From positions 1 to 28,642 of the forward strand of contig PIVQ01000025.1 of assembly GCA_003354055.1 (NCBI GenBank): a stretch of DNA of 28,642 nucleotides. The letters are read 5' to 3'. Below, piece after piece: positions 1 to 8,990 of the stretch. The notes below the pieces were generated by a model. The model was not told the DNA's origin and did no database searches. It was given only the letters and a program-made list of their open reading frames with translations. Source of the stretch: Desulfobacteraceae bacterium. GTDB taxonomy: Bacteria > Desulfobacterota > Desulfobacteria > Desulfobacterales > Desulfobacteraceae. The first letter of the stretch is position 1. The number at the start of each line of letters is the position of its first letter. Both the position numbers and the translations under genes were made by a program.

Positions 1-972
1 CCTGTTCTCAGGGCGGTGCGGAAAAATTATCCCCAATCCCATATCACGGTTTTAGCCAAACCCTGGGTGGTACCAGTCTATGAGACCAACCCCCATGTGG
101 ATGAAGTCATGGTCTATGAGAATGCCGGGCGTCATAAAATGGGTATGGGCACCATGAGACTGGCCCGGGATATCCGGAAGGGGCGGTTTGACCTGGCCAT
201 TCTCATGCAGAATGCATTTGAAGCTGCCCTGATTGCCTTTTGGGGCAGAGTGCCTGAACGACTTGGATATAACACGGATGGTCGATCCCTATTGCTCAAC
301 CGTTGTGTTAAGATGAATTCGGATCTTAAAAAAGGGCATTTGATTGACTATTATATTGCTATCCTTACCAGTGCAGGGCTTATGGCAGACCACAGATATC
401 TGGAACTCCATCTGGACTCTACTGATGAAGACTGGGGCCTTAACCTGCTTGAGAGAAAAGGGTTGAAGGAGCAGGGCAAACCGGTTTTAGGCATAAATCC
501 AGGTGCCACAGGAGGCACAGCCAAACGGTGGTTTCCTGCGCGGTACGCAGAACTGGCCGGATCGCTATCCAAAAAATATGACACAAAGGTACTCATATTC
601 GGGGGACCCGAAGATCATGATTTAGGAGAGCAAATTTCTGCCATGGTACCGGGAACTTGTATCAACATGGCCGGAAAAACAAGTTTATCCAGGGCCTTTG
701 CCCTGATCGGAGCCTGTGATCTCTTTGTGACCAATGACTCAGGACTCATGCATGCGGCAGCAGCCCTGAACGTCAATCAGGTGGCTGTGATCGGTTCAAC
801 CGACTATATTGCCACAGCTCCGGTAAACTCGAACAGTATCATGGTCAGGGAGGCGGTTGACTGCAGCCCCTGTCTGAAAGACGAATGCCCCATTGACCAC
901 CGGTGCATGGACAGAGTCAGTGTCACAAAGGTGCTTGATGCCTGCCATTCGCTTTTAAAAGGAGAGAATTGA
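1..972 (+). CDS. waaF: LPS heptosyltransferase II (GT9), 5' end missing
   Basis: The reading frame is open from base 1, and the residues before the internal GTG at 16 (PVLRAV) fit a GT9 N-terminus, so the true start lies upstream of the window. The family transfers L-glycero-D-manno-heptose from ADP-heptose to the growing LPS inner core at the cytoplasmic face of the inner membrane. Visible evidence is the NPGATGG loop near base 500, the NDSGLMHAAAALN nucleotide-sugar site, GSTDYIATAP, and the C-terminal cysteine cluster CSPC..ECPIDHRCM typical of WaaF. The TGA stop overlaps the ATG of the next gene by one base (TGATG), so the two are probably translationally coupled. WaaF is the best fit; another GT9 heptosyltransferase is possible. 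Confidence 0.85.
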   Translation, partial: PVLRAVRKNYPQSHITVLAKPWVVPVYETNPHVDEVMVYENAGRHKMGMGTMRLARDIRKGRFDLAILMQNAFEAALIAFWGRVPERLGYNTDGRSLLLNRCVKMNSDLKKGHLIDYYIAILTSAGLMADHRYLELHLDSTDEDWGLNLLERKGLKEQGKPVLGINPGATGGTAKRWFPARYAELAGSLSKKYDTKVLIFGGPEDHDLGEQISAMVPGTCINMAGKTSLSRAFALIGACDLFVTNDSGLMHAAAALNVNQVAVIGSTDYIATAPVNSNSIMVREAVDCSPCLKDECPIDHRCMDRVSVTKVLDACHSLLKGEN

Positions 973-2015
973 TGGCTGAGCCTGGAGAAATTAAAACCGC
1001 AGAGCTGTTTGGCCGGGTCAATAGAATCTTGATTGTAAAGCCCAGTGCCCTTGGTGATATTGTACACACCCTTCCCTTTCTCCATGCCCTTAAAAATCGG
1101 TTTCCCTGGGCCAGGATCGACTGGGTGGTGGCCCAGGGCCTCCACAGATTTTTAGAGGGGCATCCCATGATTGATAAATTATGGGTGATTAAAAAAGACC
1201 AGTGGAAGAAATTGGGAAACCTTCGGCAGACTATGGGGGAGATCAATCAGCTTCGCAAGGATTTGGGGGGCCAAAAATACGATGTCGCCATAGATCTGTC
1301 AGGCCTTTTCCGATCCGGTCTGATCACAGGTTTTACCAAGGCACCTGTCCGGCTTGGATTCAAAGAGTCGGACGAAGGAAGTCCCTTGTTTTACACTCAT
1401 AAAATCCACGGCAGCATGAAAATCCATGCCATTGACCGATATCTGAAAATTGCCGAATTCATGGGATGCAGGACCGATGAGATCATTTATCCCTTTGCCC
1501 CCTATGATTTAAATCCTCCCATCTGCAAAACTTTACCCGAACGCTATGCCGTGATGAGCCCTTCGGCCGGAAAACCCGCCAATCGGTGGCATGCTGAAAA
1601 ATTCGGTGAGCTGGCCTCAAGACTGGATTTGCCTGTGGTGGTTATTGCCTCGGCAGCCGAGGCGGAAATTGCAGAGGAAGTTGTGGCAAAGGCCAAGGGC
1701 AATGCCCTGTCCATCGCAGGACAAACCGGACTGAAAGATCTTCTGGCCGTTATTCGAAAGGCGCAATTTTTTATCTGCAATGACACAGGACCTATGCATA
1801 TGGCAGCGGCCTTGAATGTACCTGTTTTTGCCATTTTCGGACCAGCCAACCCCATCCGGACCGGACCCTATGGAAAAATTCATTCCGTGATCCACAAGGA
1901 GTTGGCCTGTTCCCCCTGCTATGCCAAGCATCCTTGCACCAATCATGATTTTCGTTGTATGGAAGAACTTGGTGTAACCCGGGTCTTTGAGATCATTCAG
2001 GAGAATAGAAGATGA
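972..2015 (+). CDS. GT9 heptosyltransferase, WaaC-like
   Basis: A complete GT9-family protein of 347 residues. The N-terminus [20 protein letters not shown] is the family signature, and [13 protein letters not shown] with [13 protein letters not shown] forms the C-terminal ADP-heptose site. It ends with a [16 protein letters not shown] cysteine cluster like its upstream neighbour. ATG at 972 is chosen over the TTG one codon earlier because GGAG at 961-964 is well spaced for it and it overlaps the preceding stop. It probably adds the first or a further heptose to the Kdo region of the LPS inner core. Paired GT9 genes are usually WaaC and WaaF, but the exact acceptor cannot be read from sequence. 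The next gene starts inside its stop codon (ATGA). Confidence 0.82.
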   Translation: MAEPGEIKTAELFGRVNRILIVKPSALGDIVHTLPFLHALKNRFPWARIDWVVAQGLHRFLEGHPMIDKLWVIKKDQWKKLGNLRQTMGEINQLRKDLGGQKYDVAIDLSGLFRSGLITGFTKAPVRLGFKESDEGSPLFYTHKIHGSMKIHAIDRYLKIAEFMGCRTDEIIYPFAPYDLNPPICKTLPERYAVMSPSAGKPANRWHAEKFGELASRLDLPVVVIASAAEAEIAEEVVAKAKGNALSIAGQTGLKDLLAVIRKAQFFICNDTGPMHMAAALNVPVFAIFGPANPIRTGPYGKIHSVIHKELACSPCYAKHPCTNHDFRCMEELGVTRVFEIIQENRR

Positions 2016-2836
2016 GGGTCTCGGTCATTGTCACCACCTATAACCGCCCTGATGCATTGAAAAAGGTGCTGGACGGCTTATTGGCCCAGACCTGTCTTCC
2101 TGATGAAATTATTGTTGCAGATGACGGATCCGGCCCTGAAACCAAATCCATGATGACGCCTTACTTGGCCCGCCGAAATACGGTAATATCCCATGTCTGG
2201 CAGGAAGACAAAGGCTTCAGAGCTGCCCGGATCCGGAACAAGGCCATTTATGAGTCCTCCGGTGATTACCTTATACTCCTGGACGGGGACTGTATCCCTG
2301 AAAAACATTTTGTAGCGGATCACAAAGCCTTAGCTGAACAGGGCTGCTTTTTTCAGGGCAAGCGGGTGCTGGTCAATAAGAAAGAGATTGACCGGTTTGA
2401 TCATCGGGTAATGGATTTGCTATCAAACAGGTTCAAACTCGCCGTTTCCTCAGGGCTTTCCAACCGACACCACATTATTCGTATTCCTTTTTTTCCTTCA
2501 CACAAAGTAACAAAACTCTCCGGGATCAGGAGCTGTAATATGGGGGTGTTTAAAAAAGATGTGGAGGCTGTGAACGGATTCAATCAGGAGTTCATTGGCT
2601 GGGGCCGGGAAGACACTGAATTTGTGATCCGGATGTTTCGATATGGGCTGAAGCGTAAAGAGAATCCCTTCAGGGCCATTTGTTATCATCTATGGCACAA
2701 TGAGAATTCCCGTGAGAAACTGGATAAAAATGACAGCCTTCTTGACTTAACCGAACAATCAGGCTCTTATTATTGCAAACAGGGATTGGACAGCCTTGAC
2801 GCCAATGATTTAAATGACCGTCCCAATCAGGTTTGA
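2012..2836 (+). CDS. GT2 glycosyltransferase with C-terminal galactosyltransferase-type domain
   Basis: A 274-residue GT-A fold enzyme. The N-terminus [20 protein letters not shown] and IIVADDGS are the GT2 nucleotide-sugar site, and LLDGDC at about residues 89-94 is the metal-binding DXD motif. The segment around residues 185-210 ([24 protein letters not shown]) matches the galactosyltransferase C-terminal domain (Glyco_transf_7C) seen in LPS and capsule enzymes. The start overlaps the upstream stop as ATGA, placing it in the same operon as the two heptosyltransferases. It probably extends the LPS core on the cytoplasmic face of the membrane. Donor sugar and linkage cannot be deduced. Confidence 0.8.
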   Translation: MRVSVIVTTYNRPDALKKVLDGLLAQTCLPDEIIVADDGSGPETKSMMTPYLARRNTVISHVWQEDKGFRAARIRNKAIYESSGDYLILLDGDCIPEKHFVADHKALAEQGCFFQGKRVLVNKKEIDRFDHRVMDLLSNRFKLAVSSGLSNRHHIIRIPFFPSHKVTKLSGIRSCNMGVFKKDVEAVNGFNQEFIGWGREDTEFVIRMFRYGLKRKENPFRAICYHLWHNENSREKLDKNDSLLDLTEQSGSYYCKQGLDSLDANDLNDRPNQV

Positions 2837-2847
2837 AGGAAAATTTA

Positions 2848-3639
2848 GTGAATAAGCTTTCAGTTTATATTATCGCATTCAATGAAGCAGATAAAATAAA
2901 AGATGCGTTGAAGAGCGTGGCCTGGGCCGATGAAATTGTGGTGGCAGACTCTTACAGCACTGATGACACAGCAAAAATTGCAGAAGAATACGGTGCCCGT
3001 GTGGTCCAGATTCCATTTGATGGATTTGGCCGTCTCAGGAACGACGCCATTGCCGCCTGTTCCCATGACTGGATTTTCAGTCTGGATTCAGATGAGCGGT
3101 GCACCCCGGGGGCAAAAAAAGAGATTCTTTCCATAATCAATGATTCAAAGAGTCTGGATGCCTATTATGTGCCCCGCCGAAATTATTTCATGGGGAAATG
3201 GATACGTCATGCCGGTTTTTATCCGGATTACAGGCAGCCTCAACTCTTCAGGAAAGGGACTTTGACTTTTAAGCCCGATGCGGTTCATGAGCGGTATGAT
3301 GTGATCAGCGAACTTCCCTGCGGGTATTTTAAAGCCTACATTCATCAGATTCCTTACAAAAATCTGGAAGAGGTGATCCACAAGGCTAATCGTTACTCCA
3401 CGCTGGGTGCTAAAAAATTAGCTGAGTCAGATACTCCCCCCGGAATGTTCAAGGCATTGACCCACGGTTTATGGGCAGCTTTCACTCTTTACATCCTGAA
3501 GTTAGGGTGTCTTGACGGCTGGCCTGGTTTTATCATTGCCCTGGGTAATTTTGAAGGCACTTTTTATAAATACGCCAAGTTTTATCTGAAGGCAAAAGGA
3601 ATGGCTTCATTTTTAAATTGTCAGCTCCCAGATGATTGA
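2848..3639 (+). CDS. GT2 glycosyltransferase, WaaE/KdtX-like LPS core enzyme
   Basis: A 263-residue GT2 protein. SVYIIAFNEADKIKDAL, ADEIVVADSYSTDDT and FSLDSDERC (DXD near residues 80-82) follow the pattern of the WaaE/KdtX group, which adds a beta-linked glucose to inner-core heptose in enterobacteria. GTG at 2848 is preferred because GAAGGA at 2835-2840 is a well-spaced ribosome site; a TTG at 2833 would overlap the previous gene but would have this site inside it. It is the last gene of the four-gene core operon and is followed by about 280 bases of AT-rich DNA. The WaaE function is inferred from family resemblance only. Confidence 0.78.
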   Translation: MNKLSVYIIAFNEADKIKDALKSVAWADEIVVADSYSTDDTAKIAEEYGARVVQIPFDGFGRLRNDAIAACSHDWIFSLDSDERCTPGAKKEILSIINDSKSLDAYYVPRRNYFMGKWIRHAGFYPDYRQPQLFRKGTLTFKPDAVHERYDVISELPCGYFKAYIHQIPYKNLEEVIHKANRYSTLGAKKLAESDTPPGMFKALTHGLWAAFTLYILKLGCLDGWPGFIIALGNFEGTFYKYAKFYLKAKGMASFLNCQLPDD

Positions 3640-3769
3640 TAGTTGCCATATACCCATGATGTCACCATAACTGATTTCTATATTCAATGTTTTTTTGTAA
3701 ATATTTGTAATTTCAATGTTATTAAATGAAAAATGGGTTTGCAGATCTGTTCTTGTTTAAACAAAGAAC

Positions 3770-3798
3770 TTGACACAAACTTTACTTAAACTTATTCT
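3770..3798 (+). promoter_or_regulatory. Putative sigma70 promoter before the GT4 gene
   Basis: TTGACA at 3770-3775 and TATTCT at 3793-3798 are separated by 17 bases, giving a perfect -35 and a 4/6 -10. It lies in the AT-rich spacer 3640-3917, about 120 bases upstream of the GTG start at 3918. This suggests that the following glycosyltransferase is transcribed independently of the waaF operon. I see no other gene or clear terminator in this spacer. Confidence 0.5.
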
Positions 3799-3917
3799 CC
3801 GGATATTTGTAAGATTTTGCCTGCCCATTTCGGGTGAAATTTAGCTAAAAAATTTACCTGATCTATGTTTTTATGGATAGATAAGACCTAATAAGTTTTG
3901 GAGCGTGTGGTTATCTT

Positions 3918-5228
3918 GTGATTAAGCATTCTGAAAGAAAAAATTGGCTCATCCTTTCACATTGCTTCAATATGGACGGAAGGGCAGCAAGCCAGACAAT
4001 TACGGATAAAATACCCTTTTTAGTTAAAAATGGTGTCACGCCTATTGTCATAAGTGCGCCTACAGGGGTGAAAGATACTGCATTTACCCATCATCAGGTC
4101 TTTTCACCTGCCCCGTCGGGTATTCTTTTCGAGATGAGAAACATCATTGAAAATAAATATCAACCCAATTGGCTCGTTAAAATTTTAAAGGCCCTTATTA
4201 CTATTGTTTGCTTCCCGTTTTATCTTGTAGAAAAAATATTTATCAACTTAGACAGCCACTGGTCGTGGTTTATAACGGCTGGGATTAAAGCTATCTGGGT
4301 AGCAAGGCATAATCGTTTCCAATTGATTTATACTACTGGCGGTCCGAGCAGTACTCATCTAACTGGATACATTTTGAACAAGATTTTAGGGATTCCGTGG
4401 ATCGCAGAGATACATGATCCATTGGTTGCCGAACATGGAAAGAAACGATATCAACGCTATGCGTTTCATAAATGGTTGGAAAAAGAGATTCTTAAAAACG
4501 CATGTGCAGTTTTTTATTTTACGGAGAGTGCATGTAATAATGCCAAAAAGCGTACGTGCATAAACAATAGTGCTTACGTGTTGAGGCCAGGGGCAAATCC
4601 ACCTGAAATTTCAGATGTTCAATATGAAAAAAGAGAAAAAATTCATTTCGGTCACTTTGGATCTCTAGCATCTAATCGAAACTTGGCGTCGGTTATGAAT
4701 GCCTTTGCCGGAATTTTTAAGCAATCACCTGCCCTGAACAATAAAATTGCTTTTGACGTTTACGGTACAACACTTGACCCTGCTTCAAAAAGGGCTATGA
4801 ATGACTTGTCTTTGGGGAATGTGGTTCAGGAATACGGCCGGCTTGAATATGATTCTGTAACAGAGAAATCGGGCAGGCAAAAGGCCTTTGAAAGAATGAA
4901 TCTTTGTGATGTACTCGTTTTAATTCATGGACACTCAGATTTCAGCGATGAATACATCCCTTCAAAACTTTATGAATACCTACTGACGAAAAGACCCATT
5001 TTGTGTCTTGCCTCTCCAAAATCTGAACTTGCTTCAATCCTCGAAAGTACGGGGCATAGGGTCGTAGATCCAGGTAATCCTGGCGCTATTATAGCTGGAT
5101 TAGAACGTTTAATTCATGAATGGAGTACGGATAGATTAAACACAGGTTTCAACGACTGTAGTTTTACTGTAGAAGCCACAGTGACTAAAATGATGAAACT
5201 AGTTGAATCAGGCTTAAAAGAAAAATAG
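3918..5228 (+). CDS. Glycosyltransferase, GT4-like (GT-B fold)
   Basis: A 436-residue protein with GT-B organisation. The N-terminal part opens with NWLILSHCFNMDGRAASQT, and a GGPSSTHLTGY..GIPWIAEIHDPLV segment lies near residues 140-170, typical of GT4 acceptor domains. The C-terminal half holds HFGHFGSLASNRNL and DEYIPSKLYEYLLTKRPIL, the usual nucleotide-sugar region. A hydrophobic stretch near residues 92-115 (LKALITIVCFPFYLV) suggests membrane association. The GTG start has only a distant GGAG (3899-3902). The gene and its flanks are visibly more AT-rich than the heptosyltransferase operon, which could indicate horizontal acquisition. It probably acts on LPS core or O-antigen; the sugar is unknown. 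Confidence 0.75.
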   Translation: MIKHSERKNWLILSHCFNMDGRAASQTITDKIPFLVKNGVTPIVISAPTGVKDTAFTHHQVFSPAPSGILFEMRNIIENKYQPNWLVKILKALITIVCFPFYLVEKIFINLDSHWSWFITAGIKAIWVARHNRFQLIYTTGGPSSTHLTGYILNKILGIPWIAEIHDPLVAEHGKKRYQRYAFHKWLEKEILKNACAVFYFTESACNNAKKRTCINNSAYVLRPGANPPEISDVQYEKREKIHFGHFGSLASNRNLASVMNAFAGIFKQSPALNNKIAFDVYGTTLDPASKRAMNDLSLGNVVQEYGRLEYDSVTEKSGRQKAFERMNLCDVLVLIHGHSDFSDEYIPSKLYEYLLTKRPILCLASPKSELASILESTGHRVVDPGNPGAIIAGLERLIHEWSTDRLNTGFNDCSFTVEATVTKMMKLVESGLKEK

Positions 5229-5447
5229 TGCTTGTAGATCACCTAATGCATTCTTTCCATCACTACCTGATATTTTTCTAAAGAAATGGAGAAATTGTTT
5301 TTCTTCAGATAGGGAACAGGATAGTTAACTTTATCTTCATAATTCTTGTTGATAATTTTCTTGATACCTTATGTATCATTATTACCATCTGCTGGACGAT
5401 TAATGAAAAGGTCGATTCTTTTGAAAAAATCCAATAATTTAAATGTA

Positions 5448-6569
5448 ATGAGTAAAAAAAAAAGATTGCGTATTGCCATAGTTATAAAGAATTTTGTAGC
5501 AACAGGCGGGGCTGAACGATATGCAGTCGAAACTGCAATGCGAATCCTTGAAAAAGGACATAAAATTGATCTTTACGCCAGGACCATTGATTCCAGCCTC
5601 ACAAAGGGCATGACAGTGTTTAAAGTCCCTGATAAGATGAAATTTTCCAGTGTACTCTCTTTATATTCTTTTTCCAGCATCTCTTCCAAGCTTTTAACAG
5701 GTAAAGCATATGATGTGATCCACTCCCATGATAAAGGGTGTCAAGGCCATCTTTCCACCCTGCATACCTTTTCATTTAAGCGGGGAATGAGAGATATGTC
5801 CTTGTTAAAGAGGATCAATGATTTCGGGCTTTCTCCCAGGGCATGGCTTTATATTCACCTTGAAAAAAGGCAAATCGACTCCGGACGTCTGGCTGCAGTC
5901 TCTGAGGTGATTAAAACGGATATTCAGGAGAGTCATAACCGCAAGCATGACATCTCAATCATTACCCCAGGTGTTGATATCGAAAAATTTAGTCCTGAGA
6001 AAATCTATGCCATGCGGGACAAGGTCCGCAAAGAAGAAAGGGTGGCCCCGGATGAGATTGTTGTCCTCTTTGTCGGGTCCGAGTTCAAGCGGAAAGGGCT
6101 GGATTTCGTCATTCCTGCCTTGGGCAAGAAGATGAAGCTTTTTGTGGTAGGGCGTAAAGAGCGGATGCCGCATTATAAAAAACTTGCAGAGCAATATGAT
6201 TTGTCAGATCAAATTGTTTTTACCGGATTGACAGAGGATATCCTTCGGTATTATGCTCTGGCTGACATTGTTGTTCTTCCTTCTGTTTCAGAGGCCTTTG
6301 GCATGACTGTACTTGAAGGCATGGCCTGCGGCCTTCCCGTCATCACCAGCAGGGCTGCCGGCTGTGCTTCCCTTGTCAAAACAGGGTACAACGGGTTTGT
6401 GTTTAGTGATCCGGGGCAGTTGCCCGGCATACTGAAAACAATGCGGAATAAAGAGGTCAGGATTAAAATAGGAACCCGGGCCAGACAAAAAGCGGAAGAC
6501 CATACATGGGATGAAACAGCCTACCAATATGAAAGGCTCTACTACGAGATTGCTGGTTCAAATACCTGA
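5448..6569 (+). CDS. GT4 glycosyltransferase, WaaG-like
   Basis: A 373-residue GT-B enzyme. The N-terminus RIAIVIKNFVATGGAERYA contains the GG loop of GT4 enzymes. The mid-region LEKRQI..LAAVSEVIKTDI..ITPGVD and the segment VLFVGSEFKRKGLDFVIPAL resemble WaaG, the UDP-glucose:heptosyl-LPS alpha-1,3-glucosyltransferase. SEAFGMTVLEGMACGLPV near residues 281-298 is the EX7E nucleotide-sugar motif. ATG at 5448 is chosen because homology begins right after it. The frame stays open upstream to 5346, and an ATG at 5403 is an alternative, but neither has a convincing ribosome site. It converges with waaL, whose stop is 38 bases away. Confidence 0.78.
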   Translation: MSKKKRLRIAIVIKNFVATGGAERYAVETAMRILEKGHKIDLYARTIDSSLTKGMTVFKVPDKMKFSSVLSLYSFSSISSKLLTGKAYDVIHSHDKGCQGHLSTLHTFSFKRGMRDMSLLKRINDFGLSPRAWLYIHLEKRQIDSGRLAAVSEVIKTDIQESHNRKHDISIITPGVDIEKFSPEKIYAMRDKVRKEERVAPDEIVVLFVGSEFKRKGLDFVIPALGKKMKLFVVGRKERMPHYKKLAEQYDLSDQIVFTGLTEDILRYYALADIVVLPSVSEAFGMTVLEGMACGLPVITSRAAGCASLVKTGYNGFVFSDPGQLPGILKTMRNKEVRIKIGTRARQKAEDHTWDETAYQYERLYYEIAGSNT

Positions 6570-6607
6570 AACCAGTAGTTAAGTCTGTCACGCCCCTTTA
6601 AAGGTTT

Positions 6608-7831
6608 CTATTGCTCGCCGTGCCCCTCCTGATTCGATTTCTTTTTCAGTGTTGTTGTCAGCATTATGCCGCACCACAAAATCAGAAAACGCCCTTCGTG
6701 GAAGGTTGTAAAATGGCCGCTGAACATACTGGTGGCGCACCATACCAATAAAGTGCCAATTCCCATGTAATAGAATGTGTTCGGCACCTTTTGCCTAAAA
6801 AAAGAGACAATAAATATTAGAAAGACAATGAGTCCTAAAAAACCGTGTTCCACCCATATTTTTAAATACTGATTGTGCGGATCTGTGGTTGGCATACTCT
6901 GCCAAATTTCTTGATCGGCAACTTGCTTGGCATAGGCAAGTTCAAAGCCGCTGGTGCCATATCCTATAATTGGATGCTCCATTTTTTTCAACATAGCAAG
7001 GGTATTCTTCCACCAGAGAATCCGTATCCCCATGGCTGTTGTTTGGCCACGGTACTGATCATGGGTCTGTATCTCTCTCAGTCCTTTTAGGGTCCGTTCT
7101 TTTGCCACAGGAAATGACATAACACCCATGAGGATCACCGAGGGAACCACTAACATCAGAAACCACCGTTTTTTGCCCTGATATCCCCAGAAAACCAGTG
7201 CCATTCCATAAATCATAAATGCCAGATAACCGCTTCTTCCCGGGGTTAGGAAGATGCCAACGGTCATGATCACTGACGCCAACCCAAGCAGCCATTGGGG
7301 TGGACCTGGTATCTCTGAGGGGAACTTTATCAGCGCCATGCAGGTAAATACTGCAACTGAAAAGAATATACCCTGGGTGGAGTGGTTGTCCACCACAATA
7401 CCCACCGGAAACCTATGGTAAATTGTAAAATTGAATAGATGCCCTGTCAGAGCGAGGGAAGCTGCAAATGTCATTAAAGCGACAAATATGAGAGCAAATC
7501 GTTGCTTCCATCGTGGATCATCATACAGGGCTGCGGCAATTGGGAGCAAGAGGTATTTTCGCCAGCTCCCCCACATATCCAGACTTTCGGAAAGTGGGGC
7601 CACACTGTGTGTACTACCTAAGCCGACCATGGCGAAAAGTACAAGGGCCATGGCCACCATTGGCTGTTTCAGAGTGGCAAACAAACGATACCGGAGTGAA
7701 CTGAATCCCAGAATCATAACTAAAATCAGGATCTCGATTACCACGGTCGCTGCCGTGGAAACACACAGTGCAATGAGTTCTAATACAATTAGGATCCGGG
7801 CCAGGAACAAAGGATCAAATTTAAATTTCAT
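6608..7831 (-). CDS. waaL: O-antigen ligase-like membrane protein (WaaL/Wzy_C family)
   Basis: A 407-residue polytopic membrane protein with about ten to twelve hydrophobic segments. The C-terminal half carries DPHNQYLKIWVEHGFLGLI (near residue 315), the O-antigen ligase/polymerase signature with its conserved His, followed by two transmembrane segments. The family joins undecaprenyl-linked O-antigen to lipid A-core on the periplasmic face of the inner membrane. A Wzy-type polymerase cannot be excluded from sequence alone, but placement next to core glycosyltransferases favours the ligase. It is the last gene of the minus-strand LPS cluster, 15 bases after the GT25 gene, and converges with the WaaG-like gene. 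Confidence 0.75.
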   Translation of the reverse strand: MKFKFDPLFLARILIVLELIALCVSTAATVVIEILILVMILGFSSLRYRLFATLKQPMVAMALVLFAMVGLGSTHSVAPLSESLDMWGSWRKYLLLPIAAALYDDPRWKQRFALIFVALMTFAASLALTGHLFNFTIYHRFPVGIVVDNHSTQGIFFSVAVFTCMALIKFPSEIPGPPQWLLGLASVIMTVGIFLTPGRSGYLAFMIYGMALVFWGYQGKKRWFLMLVVPSVILMGVMSFPVAKERTLKGLREIQTHDQYRGQTTAMGIRILWWKNTLAMLKKMEHPIIGYGTSGFELAYAKQVADQEIWQSMPTTDPHNQYLKIWVEHGFLGLIVFLIFIVSFFRQKVPNTFYYMGIGTLLVWCATSMFSGHFTTFHEGRFLILWCGIMLTTTLKKKSNQEGHGEQ

Positions 7832-7846
7832 TTTTTATACCAGATT

Positions 7847-8587
7847 TCAGTGAATTTGGGTTAGGTCTTTTCCCAACAGAGGATATAGGTATTTTCTTCT
7901 TAGAATTTTTACCTTCCATTCGAGGCGATCTTTCAGTGTTCCCCGATCCATGGTTTGGATACTTGAGGCAAATAACCCTGTGTGGGAGCCCTGGTCAACT
8001 ATGGTGGGGTCAAGCCAAAGGATTGGGATCTGCAATTTCTGACAGATATGATCGATTAAATGGTCTGCCGGCAGGGTAAATCCTGTTTCTTTGATCCATT
8101 GTATCATTTTTTTAGCGGTGTCGCGGCTAATCCAATACGAGTCTGCTGCCCTGGCGTATTGAGCCTGATACAGGTAGGTGTCCTTACGTTTTTTAGTCCA
8201 AGGTACATAAAGGGCACAGCCGCTGCCTAGGCTGATATATGAATGGCCAGGCCATTTTGAATCTATTTCGATAAAGACCTTTTGAACGATCTTTTTAAAA
8301 TTTGTTATATCAATGAGTACATCATCTTCAAACACAAAGGCGCCATCATCCTCTCCTTTGGAGATTCGTCCCCATGCGCAGATATGTTTCAGTGCACAGG
8401 ATACAGCCTCGATGTTTATATTTCCCTTGTATTGATACTGGTCTAATACTTCCGGGGTTATCTCGTTTTTGTCATGATCCAGAACCCATTCAAAAGACAA
8501 ATTAAGCCTTGAGAATTGTTCAATGATATTTTTTTCTCGCTCTTCGTAACCGTTTTTTACGTGAAGAACGTAAGATTTGTATTTCAT
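7847..8587 (-). CDS. GT25 glycosyltransferase (LPS sugar transferase)
   Basis: A 246-residue protein matching family GT25 (Lgt/LpsA-type beta-galactosyltransferases). Visible evidence is the N-terminal YVLHVKNGYEEREKNIIEQF, SCALKHICAWGRI, the acidic motif FVFEDDVLID (EDD at 87-89), and the C-terminal LPADHLIDHICQ..LDPTIVDQGSHTG block. The family typically adds galactose or glucose to the outer core or lipooligosaccharide. ATG at 8585-8587 (reverse strand) has only a weak ribosome site. The gene lies directly downstream, in transcription order, of the inserted IS element, so its expression may now depend on readthrough through the IS or on a new promoter. waaL follows 15 bases later. Confidence 0.78.
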   Translation of the reverse strand: MKYKSYVLHVKNGYEEREKNIIEQFSRLNLSFEWVLDHDKNEITPEVLDQYQYKGNINIEAVSCALKHICAWGRISKGEDDGAFVFEDDVLIDITNFKKIVQKVFIEIDSKWPGHSYISLGSGCALYVPWTKKRKDTYLYQAQYARAADSYWISRDTAKKMIQWIKETGFTLPADHLIDHICQKLQIPILWLDPTIVDQGSHTGLFASSIQTMDRGTLKDRLEWKVKILRRKYLYPLLGKDLTQIH

Positions 8588-8742
8588 TTATACACTCAAA
8601 TTCTAAATCCCCGAAAGCTATGCCGTTAGGAATATTAATAAAGTCTATTATCTTATTTTATTTCCTGAACTAATTTAAACCTTGAATTCTGCTCTGGCAA
8701 AGTATCAGAGCCTTGGGTAAAATGCAATTGAAATAATACTAA
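8588..8742. other. Intergenic remnant between GT25 gene and IS element
   Basis: This AT-rich 155-base stretch is the host DNA that separated the GT4 and GT25 genes before IS insertion. It ends in TACTAA (8737-8742), the left copy of the target duplication. I see no gene and no strong terminator. A minus-strand open frame running from 8847 crosses the IS boundary and has no family resemblance. Confidence 0.6.
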
Positions 8743-8759
8743 CCCAAATCCACCGTCTA
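8743..8759 (+). repeat. IS1380-type terminal inverted repeat, transposase 3' side
   Basis: CCCAAATCCACCGTCTA matches the reverse complement of 10584-10600 at 14 of 17 positions, sharing the AATCCACC core. TACTAA immediately outside it (8737-8742) is repeated at the other end. Confidence 0.85.
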
Positions 8760-8990
8760 TTTTTTTGGACACCCATCCAAAGAGCATTCGGGGGGATTTT
8801 TTCCGAGGCGAGAGCTTAGCCCGGTGGGAACGTATCTTTTTTATCACCAGCCCTCTGGTCCCAACATATTCAGGGCGTAGCTATCCCCTTGGCAGACCGA
8901 ATAAATTTGACTCTTAGTAGACATCTTCTTCATATATTTTCATCCAGACGGTGCCCAAGCACCTACAAGCATCGCTATTTTCCTGCGTGC

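Noticed and set aside
8653..8847. A 64-codon - strand frame across the IS boundary
   Set aside because: It joins IS tail and host DNA, so it can only have arisen at insertion, and it resembles nothing.
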